Shown here piece after piece: positions 8,954 to 17,673 of a stretch of DNA of 64,000 nt. Made by a program: the position numbers and the translations under genes. Positions within the stretch are counted from its first letter, which is position 1, and each line of letters starts with the position of its first letter. The notes below the pieces were generated by a model. That model ran no database searches, was not told the DNA's origin, and saw nothing but the letters and a program-made list of their open reading frames with translations. The DNA is from Larkinella rosea (GTDB lineage Bacteria > Bacteroidota > Bacteroidia > Cytophagales > Spirosomataceae), in assembly GCF_003858635.1 (NCBI RefSeq), contig NZ_RQJO01000008.1:1550001-1614000 (forward strand), written 5' to 3'.

Positions 8954-11900
8954 ATGTCACTACTAATTAGAATCAGTTCCCTTGTTATTGTCGGTGTCGC
9001 GTTCCTGCTGCATTCGAGCATGACAATCCGGATGGTCGATCCGGCCCGCATTCTGGTGTTTTCAAAAACCAAGGGCTGGAAACACAGCTCGATTCCGTTT
9101 GGAATTGCGGCTATTCAGAAACTCGGTCGCGAGAATAATTTCCTCGTGGATACGACGAAAGATGCCAGTGCGTTCACGGATGAAAATCTGAAAAAATACG
9201 CGACGGTGATCTTCAACAATACCACCGGCAACGTCCTGAACGGCGAGCAACAGGCGGCATTCGAACGCTACATTCAGGCGGGTGGAGGCTACGTCGGTAT
9301 TCACGCAGCGGCCGATACGGAATACGACTGGCCGTGGTACGGCAAGCTGATGGGAGCCCATTTTGCCAGCCATCCGCACAATTCCAACGTCCGCAAGGCG
9401 ACCGTTGATGTTACCGATAAATCGCATGTTTCGACCACTATGTTACCCGACCATTGGGAGCGTACGGACGAATGGTACAATTACCGCTCGTTCTATTCGG
9501 GCATCAAAGTGCTGGCCAATCTCGACGAAAACTCCTACGAAGGCGGGATCAACGGCGCCAATCACCCCATCAGCTGGTACCACGAATTCGACGGTGGGCG
9601 GGCGTTCTACACCGGCAACGGGCACACCGACGAGAGTTACAGCCAGCCGCTGTTTCTCAGTCACTTACTGGGTGGTATCCAATACGCCATTGGCGACGCC
9701 AAACCGCTGGATTACCAGAAATCGTACGCCAAAGTGACGCCGGAGCAAAACCGCTTTACAAAAACCATTCTGGTCAACGACCTGGCTTCACCAATGGAAC
9801 TGGCGGTGGCACCCGACGGACGGGTGTTTTTCTCCGAAATCCAGGGCAACCTGTCGGTTTATGATCCCAAAACACGCAAAAATGCACTGGTGCACAAGTT
9901 CCCGATTACGTACGTGGGCGGAACCGGTCTGATCGGCTTGACGATTGACCCGAATTTTTCGAAAACCCAGCAACTCTACGTTTATTATACGCCAGCCGGA
10001 CAAACCGAAGAACCGATTATTTTTCAGCTTTCGCGCTTCACGGTCAAGGCCAATAATACGCTCGATCTGAAGTCGGAGAAAATTCTGCTGAAAGTACCGG
10101 TCGAGAAAAACAGCGGTTCACACCACGGTGGCTCATTAGCCTGGGACAAAGATGGTAATCTGTATTTGTCGACCGGCGACAGTTCAAGCCCCTTTCCATC
10201 AGACGGTTATTCGCCGATGGACGAGCGTCCGGGGAAAGAGTTTTATAGTTTGGATGCGCAGCGGTCGGCGGCCAACACGAACGACCTGAAGGGGAAAGTA
10301 CTGCGGATTCACCCGGAACCGGACGGCACCTACACGATTCCGACCGGTAATTTATTCCCGAAAGGATCTGCCAAAACCCGGCCGGAAATCTACACGATGG
10401 GCTGCCGGAATCCGTACCGCATTGCCGTGAATCCGAAAACATCGGTTTTGTATTGGGGCGAAATCGGTCCCGATGCGGGCAAGGAGGGGGTGCAGGGGCC
10501 GCGTGGTTACGACGAATTCAATCAGGCAAAAAAAGCCGGTTATTTCGGCTGGCCGTATTTTGTCGGCAACAATTATCCGTATGTGAAATGGGATTTTGCG
10601 ACCAAAACCGCCGGTCCGAAATTTGACCCGGCCGCGCCCATCAACAATTCGCCGAACAATACCGGTTTGAACCAATTGCCCCCGGCGACGCCCCCAATAA
10701 TCTGGTATCCCTACGCGGCTTCGGAGGAGTTTCCGGAACTGGGGCAGGGTGGCCGCAGTGCGATGGCGGGTAAATTTTACACCTTTGATAAGAATTCAAA
10801 GTCTGCCAATAAATTCCCCGAATATTATGATGGCAAGCTATTCGTCTTCGACTGGATGCGCAACTGGGTGCTGGCGCTCACCTTCGACCAAAACGAGAAT
10901 TACGTTCGCAATGAGCCGTTTATGGCGAGCAATGGTGACTTTCGACGCCCGATCGATCTGGATTTTGGACCCGATGGCGCCATGTACATGCTGGAATACG
11001 GTTCAGTTTACGGAGCTGATAACGAAGATGCGCGTCTGGTAAAGATTGAATACAATACCGGAAACCGGGCACCGATTGCGATGGCGAGCGTGGCCGATAC
11101 GGCAGTGGAAAACCACCTCGACCGAACGGTTTTCCTAACGTCCGAACGCCGGAATTTCCCGATTTTGCGCGAAGCCGCCGGACGAGCCCCGCTGTCAGTT
11201 GCGTTCATGGGCCGGGGGTCGCGCGACCTCGACGACGACGATGAAGTGCGGTACGAATGGCTGTTCGATGGGAAAAACGTGGGAGCTAAAACGCTGAACG
11301 CCAACTATACGTATACCAAACCGGGGATCTACAAAGCCATTCTGAAAGTAACCGACCGGGCGGGCCTGACGAGTCGCGATACGGTTATCGTTCAAGTTGG
11401 CAATAGCAAACCGTCGGTAACGATTGCGAGTACCGACAACAAAACTTTTTTCTGGGAAGGAAAACCGTTCACGTATTCGGTGAAGGTGCAGGATCAGGAA
11501 GATGGGAACGTCGATCCGAAGCGAATCAAAGTGCTTTATGCGTACAATCCGCAGCCCAGCACTGCCGATCCGAACGCGCCGAAGTCGCCCACATCCGTGC
11601 TGGTGAGCAATCCGCCGGGCAAAATGCTGATGGACGCCAGCGATTGCAAAGCCTGTCACACGGTTGACAAGGTGTCGGTGGGGCCGTCGCTGTTGTCAGT
11701 CGCGCAAAAATACAAAACCCAGACCGGGGCGCTGGACCAGTTGGCGACGAAAATCATCACCGGCGGTGGTGGCAACTGGGGAACGGTGCATGTGATGAGT
11801 GCCCACCCGCAGGTTTCGGTTACCGATGCGCAGGAAATGGTGCGTTATATTTTCTCATTAACCGACAAACCGCGCGCCCAGAAAACCGTACCGCTGCAAG

Positions 11901-12403
11901 GTTCGCTGACGTTGAACGATCACCAGAAAGACGAGTTGCGGGGGCAATACACGCTTCTGGCTTCGTATACCGACAAGGGCGGGCAGGTGGTTGGGCCGTT
12001 GACGGGTACGGATGCGGTTTCGCTGCGCAATGCCAAAGTGAGGGCGGTTTACACGGATGCCCAGTCCGGTTTTCCCCGGTTTGGCGTCAATCTATCGCAG
12101 GGCGGCCACAAGGCGTATGTGCTGCTGAAAAACATCGACTTAACCCACATCAAACAATTTACGTACGAGTACGCGTCACTGGATCAGCCCGGCGAAATTC
12201 AGGTCCGGATCGACTCCCAGGCGGGTCCGATCATTAGCACCACGGCGTACCAGCCAACGGGTGCCTGGAATACGAACAAGGAAGTTACCGGTACGATCAA
12301 TAAACCGGTGAGTGGTAAACACGACGTTTACTTTTATGCGATAAAGCGTACCAAACCCAACGACGCCATTCTCAAGTTTGTGACGATTCAGTTTCAGGAG
12401 TGA
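8954..12403 (+). CDS. Secreted ThuA / PQQ-type sugar dehydrogenase / PKD / cytochrome c / CBM multidomain protein
   Basis: 1149 residues with an N-terminal hydrophobic export signal. In order: a ThuA-like glutamine-amidotransferase fold at about 35-245 (ILVFSKTKGWKHSS, GGGYVGIHAAADTEYDWPWY), a glucose/sorbosone-dehydrogenase beta-propeller at about 265-700 (LASPMELAVAPDGRVFFSEI, HHGGSLAWDKDGNLYLSTGD, YTMGCRNPYRIAVNP), a PKD domain at about 745-815, a class I cytochrome c with CKACH at 898-902 and a candidate distal Met in HVMSAHP, and a C-terminal CBM6-like beta-sandwich from about 1020. Such fusions are known in Bacteroidota and Planctomycetota. It probably oxidises a sugar or polysaccharide end outside the inner membrane and passes electrons to its own haem. 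The exact substrate is unknown. Confidence 0.9.
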   Translation: MSLLIRISSLVIVGVAFLLHSSMTIRMVDPARILVFSKTKGWKHSSIPFGIAAIQKLGRENNFLVDTTKDASAFTDENLKKYATVIFNNTTGNVLNGEQQAAFERYIQAGGGYVGIHAAADTEYDWPWYGKLMGAHFASHPHNSNVRKATVDVTDKSHVSTTMLPDHWERTDEWYNYRSFYSGIKVLANLDENSYEGGINGANHPISWYHEFDGGRAFYTGNGHTDESYSQPLFLSHLLGGIQYAIGDAKPLDYQKSYAKVTPEQNRFTKTILVNDLASPMELAVAPDGRVFFSEIQGNLSVYDPKTRKNALVHKFPITYVGGTGLIGLTIDPNFSKTQQLYVYYTPAGQTEEPIIFQLSRFTVKANNTLDLKSEKILLKVPVEKNSGSHHGGSLAWDKDGNLYLSTGDSSSPFPSDGYSPMDERPGKEFYSLDAQRSAANTNDLKGKVLRIHPEPDGTYTIPTGNLFPKGSAKTRPEIYTMGCRNPYRIAVNPKTSVLYWGEIGPDAGKEGVQGPRGYDEFNQAKKAGYFGWPYFVGNNYPYVKWDFATKTAGPKFDPAAPINNSPNNTGLNQLPPATPPIIWYPYAASEEFPELGQGGRSAMAGKFYTFDKNSKSANKFPEYYDGKLFVFDWMRNWVLALTFDQNENYVRNEPFMASNGDFRRPIDLDFGPDGAMYMLEYGSVYGADNEDARLVKIEYNTGNRAPIAMASVADTAVENHLDRTVFLTSERRNFPILREAAGRAPLSVAFMGRGSRDLDDDDEVRYEWLFDGKNVGAKTLNANYTYTKPGIYKAILKVTDRAGLTSRDTVIVQVGNSKPSVTIASTDNKTFFWEGKPFTYSVKVQDQEDGNVDPKRIKVLYAYNPQPSTADPNAPKSPTSVLVSNPPGKMLMDASDCKACHTVDKVSVGPSLLSVAQKYKTQTGALDQLATKIITGGGGNWGTVHVMSAHPQVSVTDAQEMVRYIFSLTDKPRAQKTVPLQGSLTLNDHQKDELRGQYTLLASYTDKGGQVVGPLTGTDAVSLRNAKVRAVYTDAQSGFPRFGVNLSQGGHKAYVLLKNIDLTHIKQFTYEYASLDQPGEIQVRIDSQAGPIISTTAYQPTGAWNTNKEVTGTINKPVSGKHDVYFYAIKRTKPNDAILKFVTIQFQE

Positions 12404-12422
12404 TATCGGTTTACGGTATTCC

Positions 12423-12484
12423 GTTTACGGTGGCTGACGCCTTCAAGCTCAAATGTAAATCAGCTTGCGTCAGCCACCGTAAAC
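12423..12484 (+). terminator. Hairpin after the ThuA multidomain gene
   Basis: Perfect 18-base arms (GTTTACGGTGGCTGACGC at 12423-12440 and its complement at 12467-12484) begin 20 bases after the stop codon. The spacer is 26 bases, with a partial inner pairing of AAGCT and AGCTT. There is no strong T-run, so it may be a palindromic repeat acting as a terminator rather than a classical intrinsic terminator. Confidence 0.6.
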
Positions 12485-12615
12485 CTTGCTGCGCAATTTT
12501 ATTTCGACTATTTGGCATTTAAACGGTTTTTACTTGTATATATCGCAAATCGTCCGTTTTTTATTTATGTATTAACGATTAATGCTGTTATTTTACCATT
12601 CGATAACAATCGGGT

Positions 12616-13227
12616 ATGTTGGACCACCGGCAGCGCATAATCGAGGAGAACACCTACTTACTGGAACTCTGGCAGCGATCAAAGGCCGGAGAGAAGGTGG
12701 CTTTTTGCCAATTGGCCGAGCTGCAATACCGTTCGCTGTTCAGTTATGCGACCAACTTTACGACCGATCGCGAATTTATTAAAGATTCCATTCAGGAAAT
12801 TTTCATCAACATCTGGGAGAAACGCCAGACCCTAACGATCCAGGTTGTCTCCATTTATCTGTTCAAATCGCTCCGGAATCAGCTTTTGCAGGAATTTCGC
12901 CGGAACAAAAATGCGGTTTCGGTTCCCTACTTTCAGGAAATAAATCACCTGTCGGATTGGGAAACGGTGGAAACCGCCATCGAGAAAAATGAGGTCGAGT
13001 CGGAAAACCAGCGCAAGGTCCGTCAGGCCATCGATTCGCTCCCCAAACGGCAGCAGGAAGTGGTTTTTCTGAAATTCTACAAAGGATTGGAAAATGAACA
13101 GATTGCGGAATTGATGGATATCAACCGCCAGTCTGTCGCCAATCTGCTCTACAAAGCGTTGTCTGCTCTCAAAAATCAGGTTTCATTTTTCAAGTATTGG
13201 CTGGTGGTGCTGTGCTTTTTACAGTAA
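12616..13227 (+). CDS. ECF-type RNA polymerase sigma factor
   Basis: 203 residues. Region 2 is seen at about 20-95 (YRSLFSYATNFTTDREFIKD followed by SIQEIFINIWEKR) and region 4 at about 140-190 (IDSLPKRQQEVVFLKFYKGL and IAELMDINRQSVANLLYKA, a helix-turn-helix). It directs RNA polymerase to a specific promoter set. The start ATG at 12616 gives a normal N-terminus. A hydrophobic tail (FFKYWLVVLCFLQ) ends the protein, as in some Bacteroidota paralogs. No FecR-like anti-sigma or SusC gene sits next to it, so its signal partner is not evident. A response-regulator gene follows 74 bases downstream. Confidence 0.92.
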   Translation: MLDHRQRIIEENTYLLELWQRSKAGEKVAFCQLAELQYRSLFSYATNFTTDREFIKDSIQEIFINIWEKRQTLTIQVVSIYLFKSLRNQLLQEFRRNKNAVSVPYFQEINHLSDWETVETAIEKNEVESENQRKVRQAIDSLPKRQQEVVFLKFYKGLENEQIAELMDINRQSVANLLYKALSALKNQVSFFKYWLVVLCFLQ

Positions 13228-13301
13228 CGAACCGAGCCAGCGGTTTTCCGGAACAATCCCAGGTGTCGGTGGTTCTTCCATAGTACCCGATTTCCCTGCG
13301 T

Positions 13302-13979
13302 ATGAAAATTTTAGTCGTTGAAGACGAACCCAAAACCCTGAACGCCATCCGACAGGGGCTGGAAGAAACCCAGTATGAAGTTGATATTGCGTATGATGGG
13401 CTGATTGCCAAGCGATTAGCATTGAAGAATTCGTATGCGGCCATCATTACGGATGTGATCATTCCGGGTCTGAATGGGTTTGAACTGATTCGCCAATTGC
13501 GGGCGCAGGGCATCACCACGCCGATTTTGCTGCTGACGGCCCTGGGCGAATCCAGCGATAAAGTGATGGGATTTGATGCCGGTACGGACCAATACCTGAC
13601 CAAACCGTTCCAGTTTGCCGAATTGCTGGCGCGGGTTCGGTCGTTGACCAAACGCAGTTCGCAGGTGGCCATGACGGCCCAGATGCTTCGGTTTGCCGGT
13701 ATTGAAATGAATCTGGATGCTAAAACGGTTCATCGCAACGGGCAACCGGTCGATTTGACGGCCCGCGAGTTTGCCCTGCTCGAATACCTGTTGCGAAACC
13801 AGGGTCGGGTACTCTCAAAAGTCGATATTGCGGAACGCGTCTGGGGGCTGAATTTTGATGCCGGGACCAATGTGGTGGAAGTGTATATCAATTATTTACG
13901 GAAGAAAATCGATAAAGATTTTCCGAAGAAGCTCATTCACACGCAGTTTGGGATGGGGTATGTACTGAAAGAAGAGTAG
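13302..13979 (+). CDS. OmpR/PhoB-family response regulator
   Basis: 225 residues. The N-terminal receiver domain has the acidic pocket in VVEDEP, phosphoacceptor Asp51 in IITDVIIPG and Lys101 in YLTKPF. The C-terminal winged helix has AREFALLEYLLRNQGRVLSK, a VWGLNFDAGTNVVEVYINYLRKK recognition region and the usual HTQFGMGYVLKEE ending. It resembles the CusR/heavy-metal branch. The histidine kinase at 14294 is the probable partner, but a hairpin and a small membrane protein gene lie between, so the two may be transcribed separately. Confidence 0.94.
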   Translation: MKILVVEDEPKTLNAIRQGLEETQYEVDIAYDGLIAKRLALKNSYAAIITDVIIPGLNGFELIRQLRAQGITTPILLLTALGESSDKVMGFDAGTDQYLTKPFQFAELLARVRSLTKRSSQVAMTAQMLRFAGIEMNLDAKTVHRNGQPVDLTAREFALLEYLLRNQGRVLSKVDIAERVWGLNFDAGTNVVEVYINYLRKKIDKDFPKKLIHTQFGMGYVLKEE

Positions 13980-13995
13980 AGCTGTTGCCGGAAGA

Positions 13996-14051
13996 AGCGG
14001 TTTTCTAAGTAAATTCTAAGCAATTACTTAATTCGATTTAAGAAAACCGCT
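13996..14051 (+). terminator. Hairpin after the response-regulator gene
   Basis: AGCGGTTTTCT at 13996-14006 pairs with AGAAAACCGCT at 14041-14051, with an AT-rich loop of 34 bases. Both arms contain the AAAACCG heptamer that recurs throughout the window. It lies 16 bases past the regulator stop and may reduce read-through into the kinase unit. Confidence 0.5.
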
Positions 14052-14090
14052 CCAGCTTTGTGGACATGGCCTGTTTTCCAGTACCTGAAT

Positions 14091-14285
14091 ATGACCACTA
14101 ACTTGCGATACCGCCACACCTTTGAACCGGATTCGGGGCCGTTGAACGGACCAAAACGGAGTTTGCGATCACCGAATCGGCGCGAACCCCGACAGCCCGA
14201 CTGGCTGATGATTTTAATGATTAGCTTTTTTGTGTTGACATTGCTGATAGCCTGGCTGGTCGATATTCCCGCCCTGTTGCGCTAA
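14091..14285 (+). CDS. Small single-pass membrane protein, unknown
   Basis: 64 residues from the ATG at 14091 (MTTNLRYRHTFEPDSG); the frame also opens at 14058, but that part looks untranslated. The first half is polar and rich in Arg and Pro (NGPKRSLRSPNRREPRQPDW); residues about 42-60 form one membrane helix (LMILMISFFVLTLLIAWLV). The Arg-rich side should be cytoplasmic. It ends eight bases before the sensor kinase start and is probably cotranslated with it. I do not recognise the family. A small kinase-modulating membrane protein is possible by position only. Confidence 0.55.
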   Translation: MTTNLRYRHTFEPDSGPLNGPKRSLRSPNRREPRQPDWLMILMISFFVLTLLIAWLVDIPALLR

Positions 14286-14293
14286 TCCGGTTT

Positions 14294-15670
14294 ATGACCA
14301 TTCGCACCCGACTGACTCTCCGCTTCACGGGTTTGGTTTCGGCCATTCTGGCGTTGGCTTTTGCCTGTCTCTATGCGTTTTGCTCCTACTTTATTTCGTC
14401 GGATTTTTACCGTCGGCTCGAGCGAAAAGCGGATACCGTCGGCGAATTCCTGATCCATCAGCGCATGTCTCCGCAGTTACTGGGGCAATTCAGCCGACTG
14501 CGCAAAGACCAGCTGCCGGCGCAGAAAATAGCGGTTTACGACGGTAAAAATAGCCCGGTTTTTATTACCAATGAGCAAATACCGCTGGCCGTTTCCACGA
14601 AGGTGCTGGACGAAATCCGGAGCCGGAAAAACCGGAAATTCCGGCAAGGGGCAGCCTTTGTCACCGGTATTCAATATGCCACGGCCAATGGGCAATACAT
14701 CGTGCTCGCCAGCGCCGAGAACCGCTATGGCGACCAGTTTCTGCTCCGGATGTTGGGCGTTCTGATCGGTTTGTTCGGGGGAATTGTCGGGATTGTGGCC
14801 TTTTCGGGCTGGCTTTATGCGGGCGAAGCGCTTCGGCCGATGCAGCGCATGGAGCAGCAACTGAACCATATTTTTCCGAATACCCTGCCGGAGCGGCTGC
14901 CGGTCAGCACGGAAAACGACGAAATCAGCCGACTGTCCATCACCATCAACCGCCTGCTCGACCGGATCGACGAGTCGTTTCGGCTGCAGCGCATGTTCGT
15001 GGCCAATGTTTCGCACGAACTGAAAAATCCGCTGACCCAGATCAGCTCCCAACTGGAAGTGGCCCTGCTCAATCGCCGGGAATCGACGACCTACCAGGAA
15101 ACCATTCGTTCCGTACTGGACGATGTCCACGAATTATCAACGCTGACGCGCGAATTGCTGCAACTTTCGCAGGTTAATCAGGAATCGGCGGTGGGTTTGT
15201 TAACGGATTCGGTGCGGCTGGACGAAGTGGTATGGGACGTTTGGGAAGATGTCAGCGAAACAAATCCCCATTACGATGTTATTGTTCATTTTGAGGAATT
15301 ACCCGACGATTTCAATCAGGTAACCGTGCCGGGAAATACCGCCCTGCTCCGAACCGCCCTGAAAAACCTGACCGAAAACGCCTGTAAATTTTCCAGCGAC
15401 GGTAATGCGCTCATTCAGGTCAGTTTCAGCAAAACCGCCGTCCGGATTAGCATTCAAAACGTCGGCAGCCCCATTCCGGCCGACGAACTACCCTACATTT
15501 TCGAACCTTTTTACCGGGGTCGGCAAACCGCCGAAGTCCGGGGAAATGGCGTTGGCCTGTCGCTGGTGAAACGCATTGTCCAGCTTCACCAGGGAACCAT
15601 AACCGTTACCTCGGACGAAGGCCAGCCGACGGTTTTCCAACTGGAGCTGGTGCGGGAATTTAGTCGCTGA
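14294..15670 (+). CDS. Membrane sensor histidine kinase (HAMP-HisKA-HATPase)
   Basis: 458 residues. The first membrane helix is at about 11-35, a periplasmic sensor segment follows at 36-150, and the second helix is at about 153-175. A HAMP-like linker leads to the DHp helix with phosphoacceptor His241 in NVSHELKNPLTQ. The ATP-binding domain has the N box (LRTALKNLTENACKFS), F box (YIFEPFYRG) and G2 box (GNGVGLSLVKRI). It should phosphorylate the OmpR-type regulator encoded just upstream (13302-13979). The signal is unknown; the sensor segment is about 115 residues with no domain I recognise. Confidence 0.92.
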   Translation: MTIRTRLTLRFTGLVSAILALAFACLYAFCSYFISSDFYRRLERKADTVGEFLIHQRMSPQLLGQFSRLRKDQLPAQKIAVYDGKNSPVFITNEQIPLAVSTKVLDEIRSRKNRKFRQGAAFVTGIQYATANGQYIVLASAENRYGDQFLLRMLGVLIGLFGGIVGIVAFSGWLYAGEALRPMQRMEQQLNHIFPNTLPERLPVSTENDEISRLSITINRLLDRIDESFRLQRMFVANVSHELKNPLTQISSQLEVALLNRRESTTYQETIRSVLDDVHELSTLTRELLQLSQVNQESAVGLLTDSVRLDEVVWDVWEDVSETNPHYDVIVHFEELPDDFNQVTVPGNTALLRTALKNLTENACKFSSDGNALIQVSFSKTAVRISIQNVGSPIPADELPYIFEPFYRGRQTAEVRGNGVGLSLVKRIVQLHQGTITVTSDEGQPTVFQLELVREFSR

Positions 15671-15696
15671 TGCTGAGAAGGATATCAGCGGTTTCG

Positions 15697-16368
15697 TTAT
15701 CTCTTTGCCAGTTCGATTATCTCTTTCCCTTCCAGAATATTCTTTTCGTATCCCTTCGTCACCGTGTTGATCATGGCCAGGCCGATCTCTTTCAGCGTAC
15801 AAAAACCGTTGGGATACAGCGCCCGGCCGATGGGGTAGAGCCACAGAAGATAGCGGTACATTTTCAGCGTATTTTTCAAGCCTTCAGTGGGCTTAATAAA
15901 GCCGGGCCGGAAGTTATATTCCTGTTTGAAAGGCAGTTTCGTCAAATCGTTCTCGGTTTTGCCTTTTACCCGGGCCCACATCGACCGGCCTTTTTCCGTA
16001 CTGTCGGTGCCGCCCCCCGACACGTAACAGAAGGTCATATCGGGGTTCAGTTTGCTCAGCGTCGTTGCGACGTGCATGGTCAGTGTATACGTGAGCTTAT
16101 AATATTCCGGTTCTTTCATGCCCACCGACGAAACACCGAGGCAGAAAAAGCACGCGTTATAGCCAACCAGCTGGTTTTCAATGGCCGAAAAGTTGAAAAA
16201 GTCTTTATGGATGATTTCCGTCAACTTGGGGTGTTTTAGGCCATACGGTTTTCGATTGATGATCAGGACGGCTTCGACGTCGGGATGTTGCAGGCATTCG
16301 TGCAATACGCCTTCACCGACCATGCCGGTCGTTCCGGTGATAATAGCTCTGATTTTGTTCGATGTCAT
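15697..16368 (-). CDS. NAD(P)-binding Rossmann-fold protein (atypical SDR / epimerase-like)
   Basis: 223 residues. The N-terminal dinucleotide motif is TGTTGMVGEGVLHEC. Later segments (CFFCLGVSS, CYVSGGGTDSTEKGRSMWARVKGKTE) fit the atypical short-chain dehydrogenase group near NmrA/HTATIP2-like proteins, with a Ser and Lys in the usual active-site area. The fold is confident but the reaction is not. Its start overlaps the stop of the TetR regulator gene by four bases (ATGA), so the regulator and oxidoreductase are cotranslated and the regulator probably controls both. It converges with the kinase gene, with 26 bases between. Confidence 0.82.
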   Translation of the reverse strand: MTSNKIRAIITGTTGMVGEGVLHECLQHPDVEAVLIINRKPYGLKHPKLTEIIHKDFFNFSAIENQLVGYNACFFCLGVSSVGMKEPEYYKLTYTLTMHVATTLSKLNPDMTFCYVSGGGTDSTEKGRSMWARVKGKTENDLTKLPFKQEYNFRPGFIKPTEGLKNTLKMYRYLLWLYPIGRALYPNGFCTLKEIGLAMINTVTKGYEKNILEGKEIIELAKR

Positions 16369-16949
16369 TGGGCTTCGGAGTTTGCGATCAGTGTCCAGGA
16401 TAATTCAAAGACGTCGTTGATCCATTTTTGTTGCTTCTCGACCGGTTCGGTGTGGGTAGTCAGATACTGATACAATCCATTGATCTGTTGGACAAAAAGC
16501 GAAGCAATCAACTCCAGGGGTAATGGTTTCAACACCTTCGCCGACTGTGCTTCCTGAAGCAAATTCATTGACAACTCGCTTTGTTGCTGAATGACTCCGG
16601 CGGGCACCAGTTCCAGATGCGGTGAAAAATGAAACTGCTGAAGGAAGTAAAAGGCATCCCGGTTTTCCAACGCCCAGGCCACGGAATACGTGAACAGACT
16701 CCTGAATTTCTCTTTAATGCTGTCCTTTTCGTTGATTTTTAGCGCCAGATACTGATTCAGCTCACTTTTAAGGGAGGTATATAGCGATACGACCAGTTCG
16801 TCTTTCGTCTTGAAATAATGAAAAAGCGTTCCGTTGGAAACCCCGGCTTCACTGGCAATTTTGCTCGTTGGCGTTCCGTGAAAACCGTATTCGACGAAGA
16901 GTTGGAGCGCAGTTGCCAGTATTCTTTCGGGTTTATCAAACTTATCCAT
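16365..16949 (-). CDS. TetR/AcrR-family transcription regulator
   Basis: 194 residues from the ATG at 16949 (MDKFDKPERILATALQLF); an upstream in-frame start at 17000 adds 17 residues unlike the family. The helix-turn-helix is clear at about 10-55: ALQLFVEYGFHGTPTSKIAS, then EAGVSNGTLFHYFKTKDELV. The C-terminal ligand-binding half is all-helical and close to the many Bacteroidota regulators that pair with oxidoreductases. It probably represses its own two-gene unit with the downstream Rossmann protein until a small molecule binds. I do not see a clear operator in the intergenic region. Confidence 0.9.
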   Translation of the reverse strand: MDKFDKPERILATALQLFVEYGFHGTPTSKIASEAGVSNGTLFHYFKTKDELVVSLYTSLKSELNQYLALKINEKDSIKEKFRSLFTYSVAWALENRDAFYFLQQFHFSPHLELVPAGVIQQQSELSMNLLQEAQSAKVLKPLPLELIASLFVQQINGLYQYLTTHTEPVEKQQKWINDVFELSWTLIANSEAQ

Positions 16950-17162
16950 TCGGTAGGATTGACTGATCACTCCATAAAGATAACCTGAAAATCCGACCAT
17001 TCAACGGGCATTGGCGGTTTTTGATCAATTATATATCAATTCCGTTTCATGGAACCACTTCCCGGTTTCAGGCCTTTTTTCTACCGTTTTGCCCCGGTCG
17101 TCCCCGGCCCTTTTGCGGGTGTCGCCCAACTTTGCAGCCGTTATTCACACTTACTTTTTACC

Positions 17163-17627
17163 ATGACAACTTCACAGACAAAAACCGGTGTTCAGGCCGG
17201 CGATGTTCGGATGCACCACGGACATTTGATGAATTTTCGCGTTACGACTGAACAAACCAACGGTACATTTTCATTGATCGAAGCGGAACTCCGGCGGGGG
17301 TTTGAACCGCCAAAACACATTCACGAACGCGAGGATGAGCTTTTTTACATTCAGGAAGGCAACATGCGTTTCACGCTGGGCGAGCAGACAATCGACGCCA
17401 AACCGGGCGATACCATTTTCCTGCCCCGGATGATTCCGCACGCTTTCGAGGTGTTGACACCGACTGCCAAAGTGCTGTTGTATCTGACCCCCGGTTATTT
17501 TGAAGGGTTCTTTTACGAACTGAGTGAAGAGGTTTCGGAAGCGGTTTTGCCGCAGGGGCCGCCCCCGGCTGAAGTTATGAACGTGATTCTGGAAACGTCG
17601 GCGCGCTACGGAATCCGGTACGTGTAA
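17163..17627 (+). CDS. Cupin-domain protein
   Basis: 154 residues from the ATG at 17163 (MTTSQTKTGVQAGDVRMHHG). The ORF opens earlier, at 17049, but that part reads as leader sequence. One beta-barrel cupin is seen with metal-ligand candidates in PKHIHEREDELFYIQEG (His, His, Glu) and IPHAFEVL (His). The C-terminal portion (GYFEGFFYELSEE) is common in small quercetin-dioxygenase-like cupins. The reaction cannot be assigned. It is a single gene ending at a terminator shared with the convergent dehydratase gene. Confidence 0.85.
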   Translation: MTTSQTKTGVQAGDVRMHHGHLMNFRVTTEQTNGTFSLIEAELRRGFEPPKHIHEREDELFYIQEGNMRFTLGEQTIDAKPGDTIFLPRMIPHAFEVLTPTAKVLLYLTPGYFEGFFYELSEEVSEAVLPQGPPPAEVMNVILETSARYGIRYV

Positions 17628-17634
17628 GTCAACT

Positions 17635-17673
17635 AAAACCGGGTGTCAGGCCGTTGCCAAACACCCGGGTTTT
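17635..17673. terminator. Bidirectional terminator between cupin and dehydratase genes
   Basis: AAAACCGGGTGT at 17635-17646 pairs with ACACCCGGGTTTT at 17661-17673 (one unpaired C). The A/T ends on both sides give a U-tract in either direction. It sits just after the cupin stop and touches the stop codon of the minus-strand enolase-superfamily gene. Confidence 0.75.
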
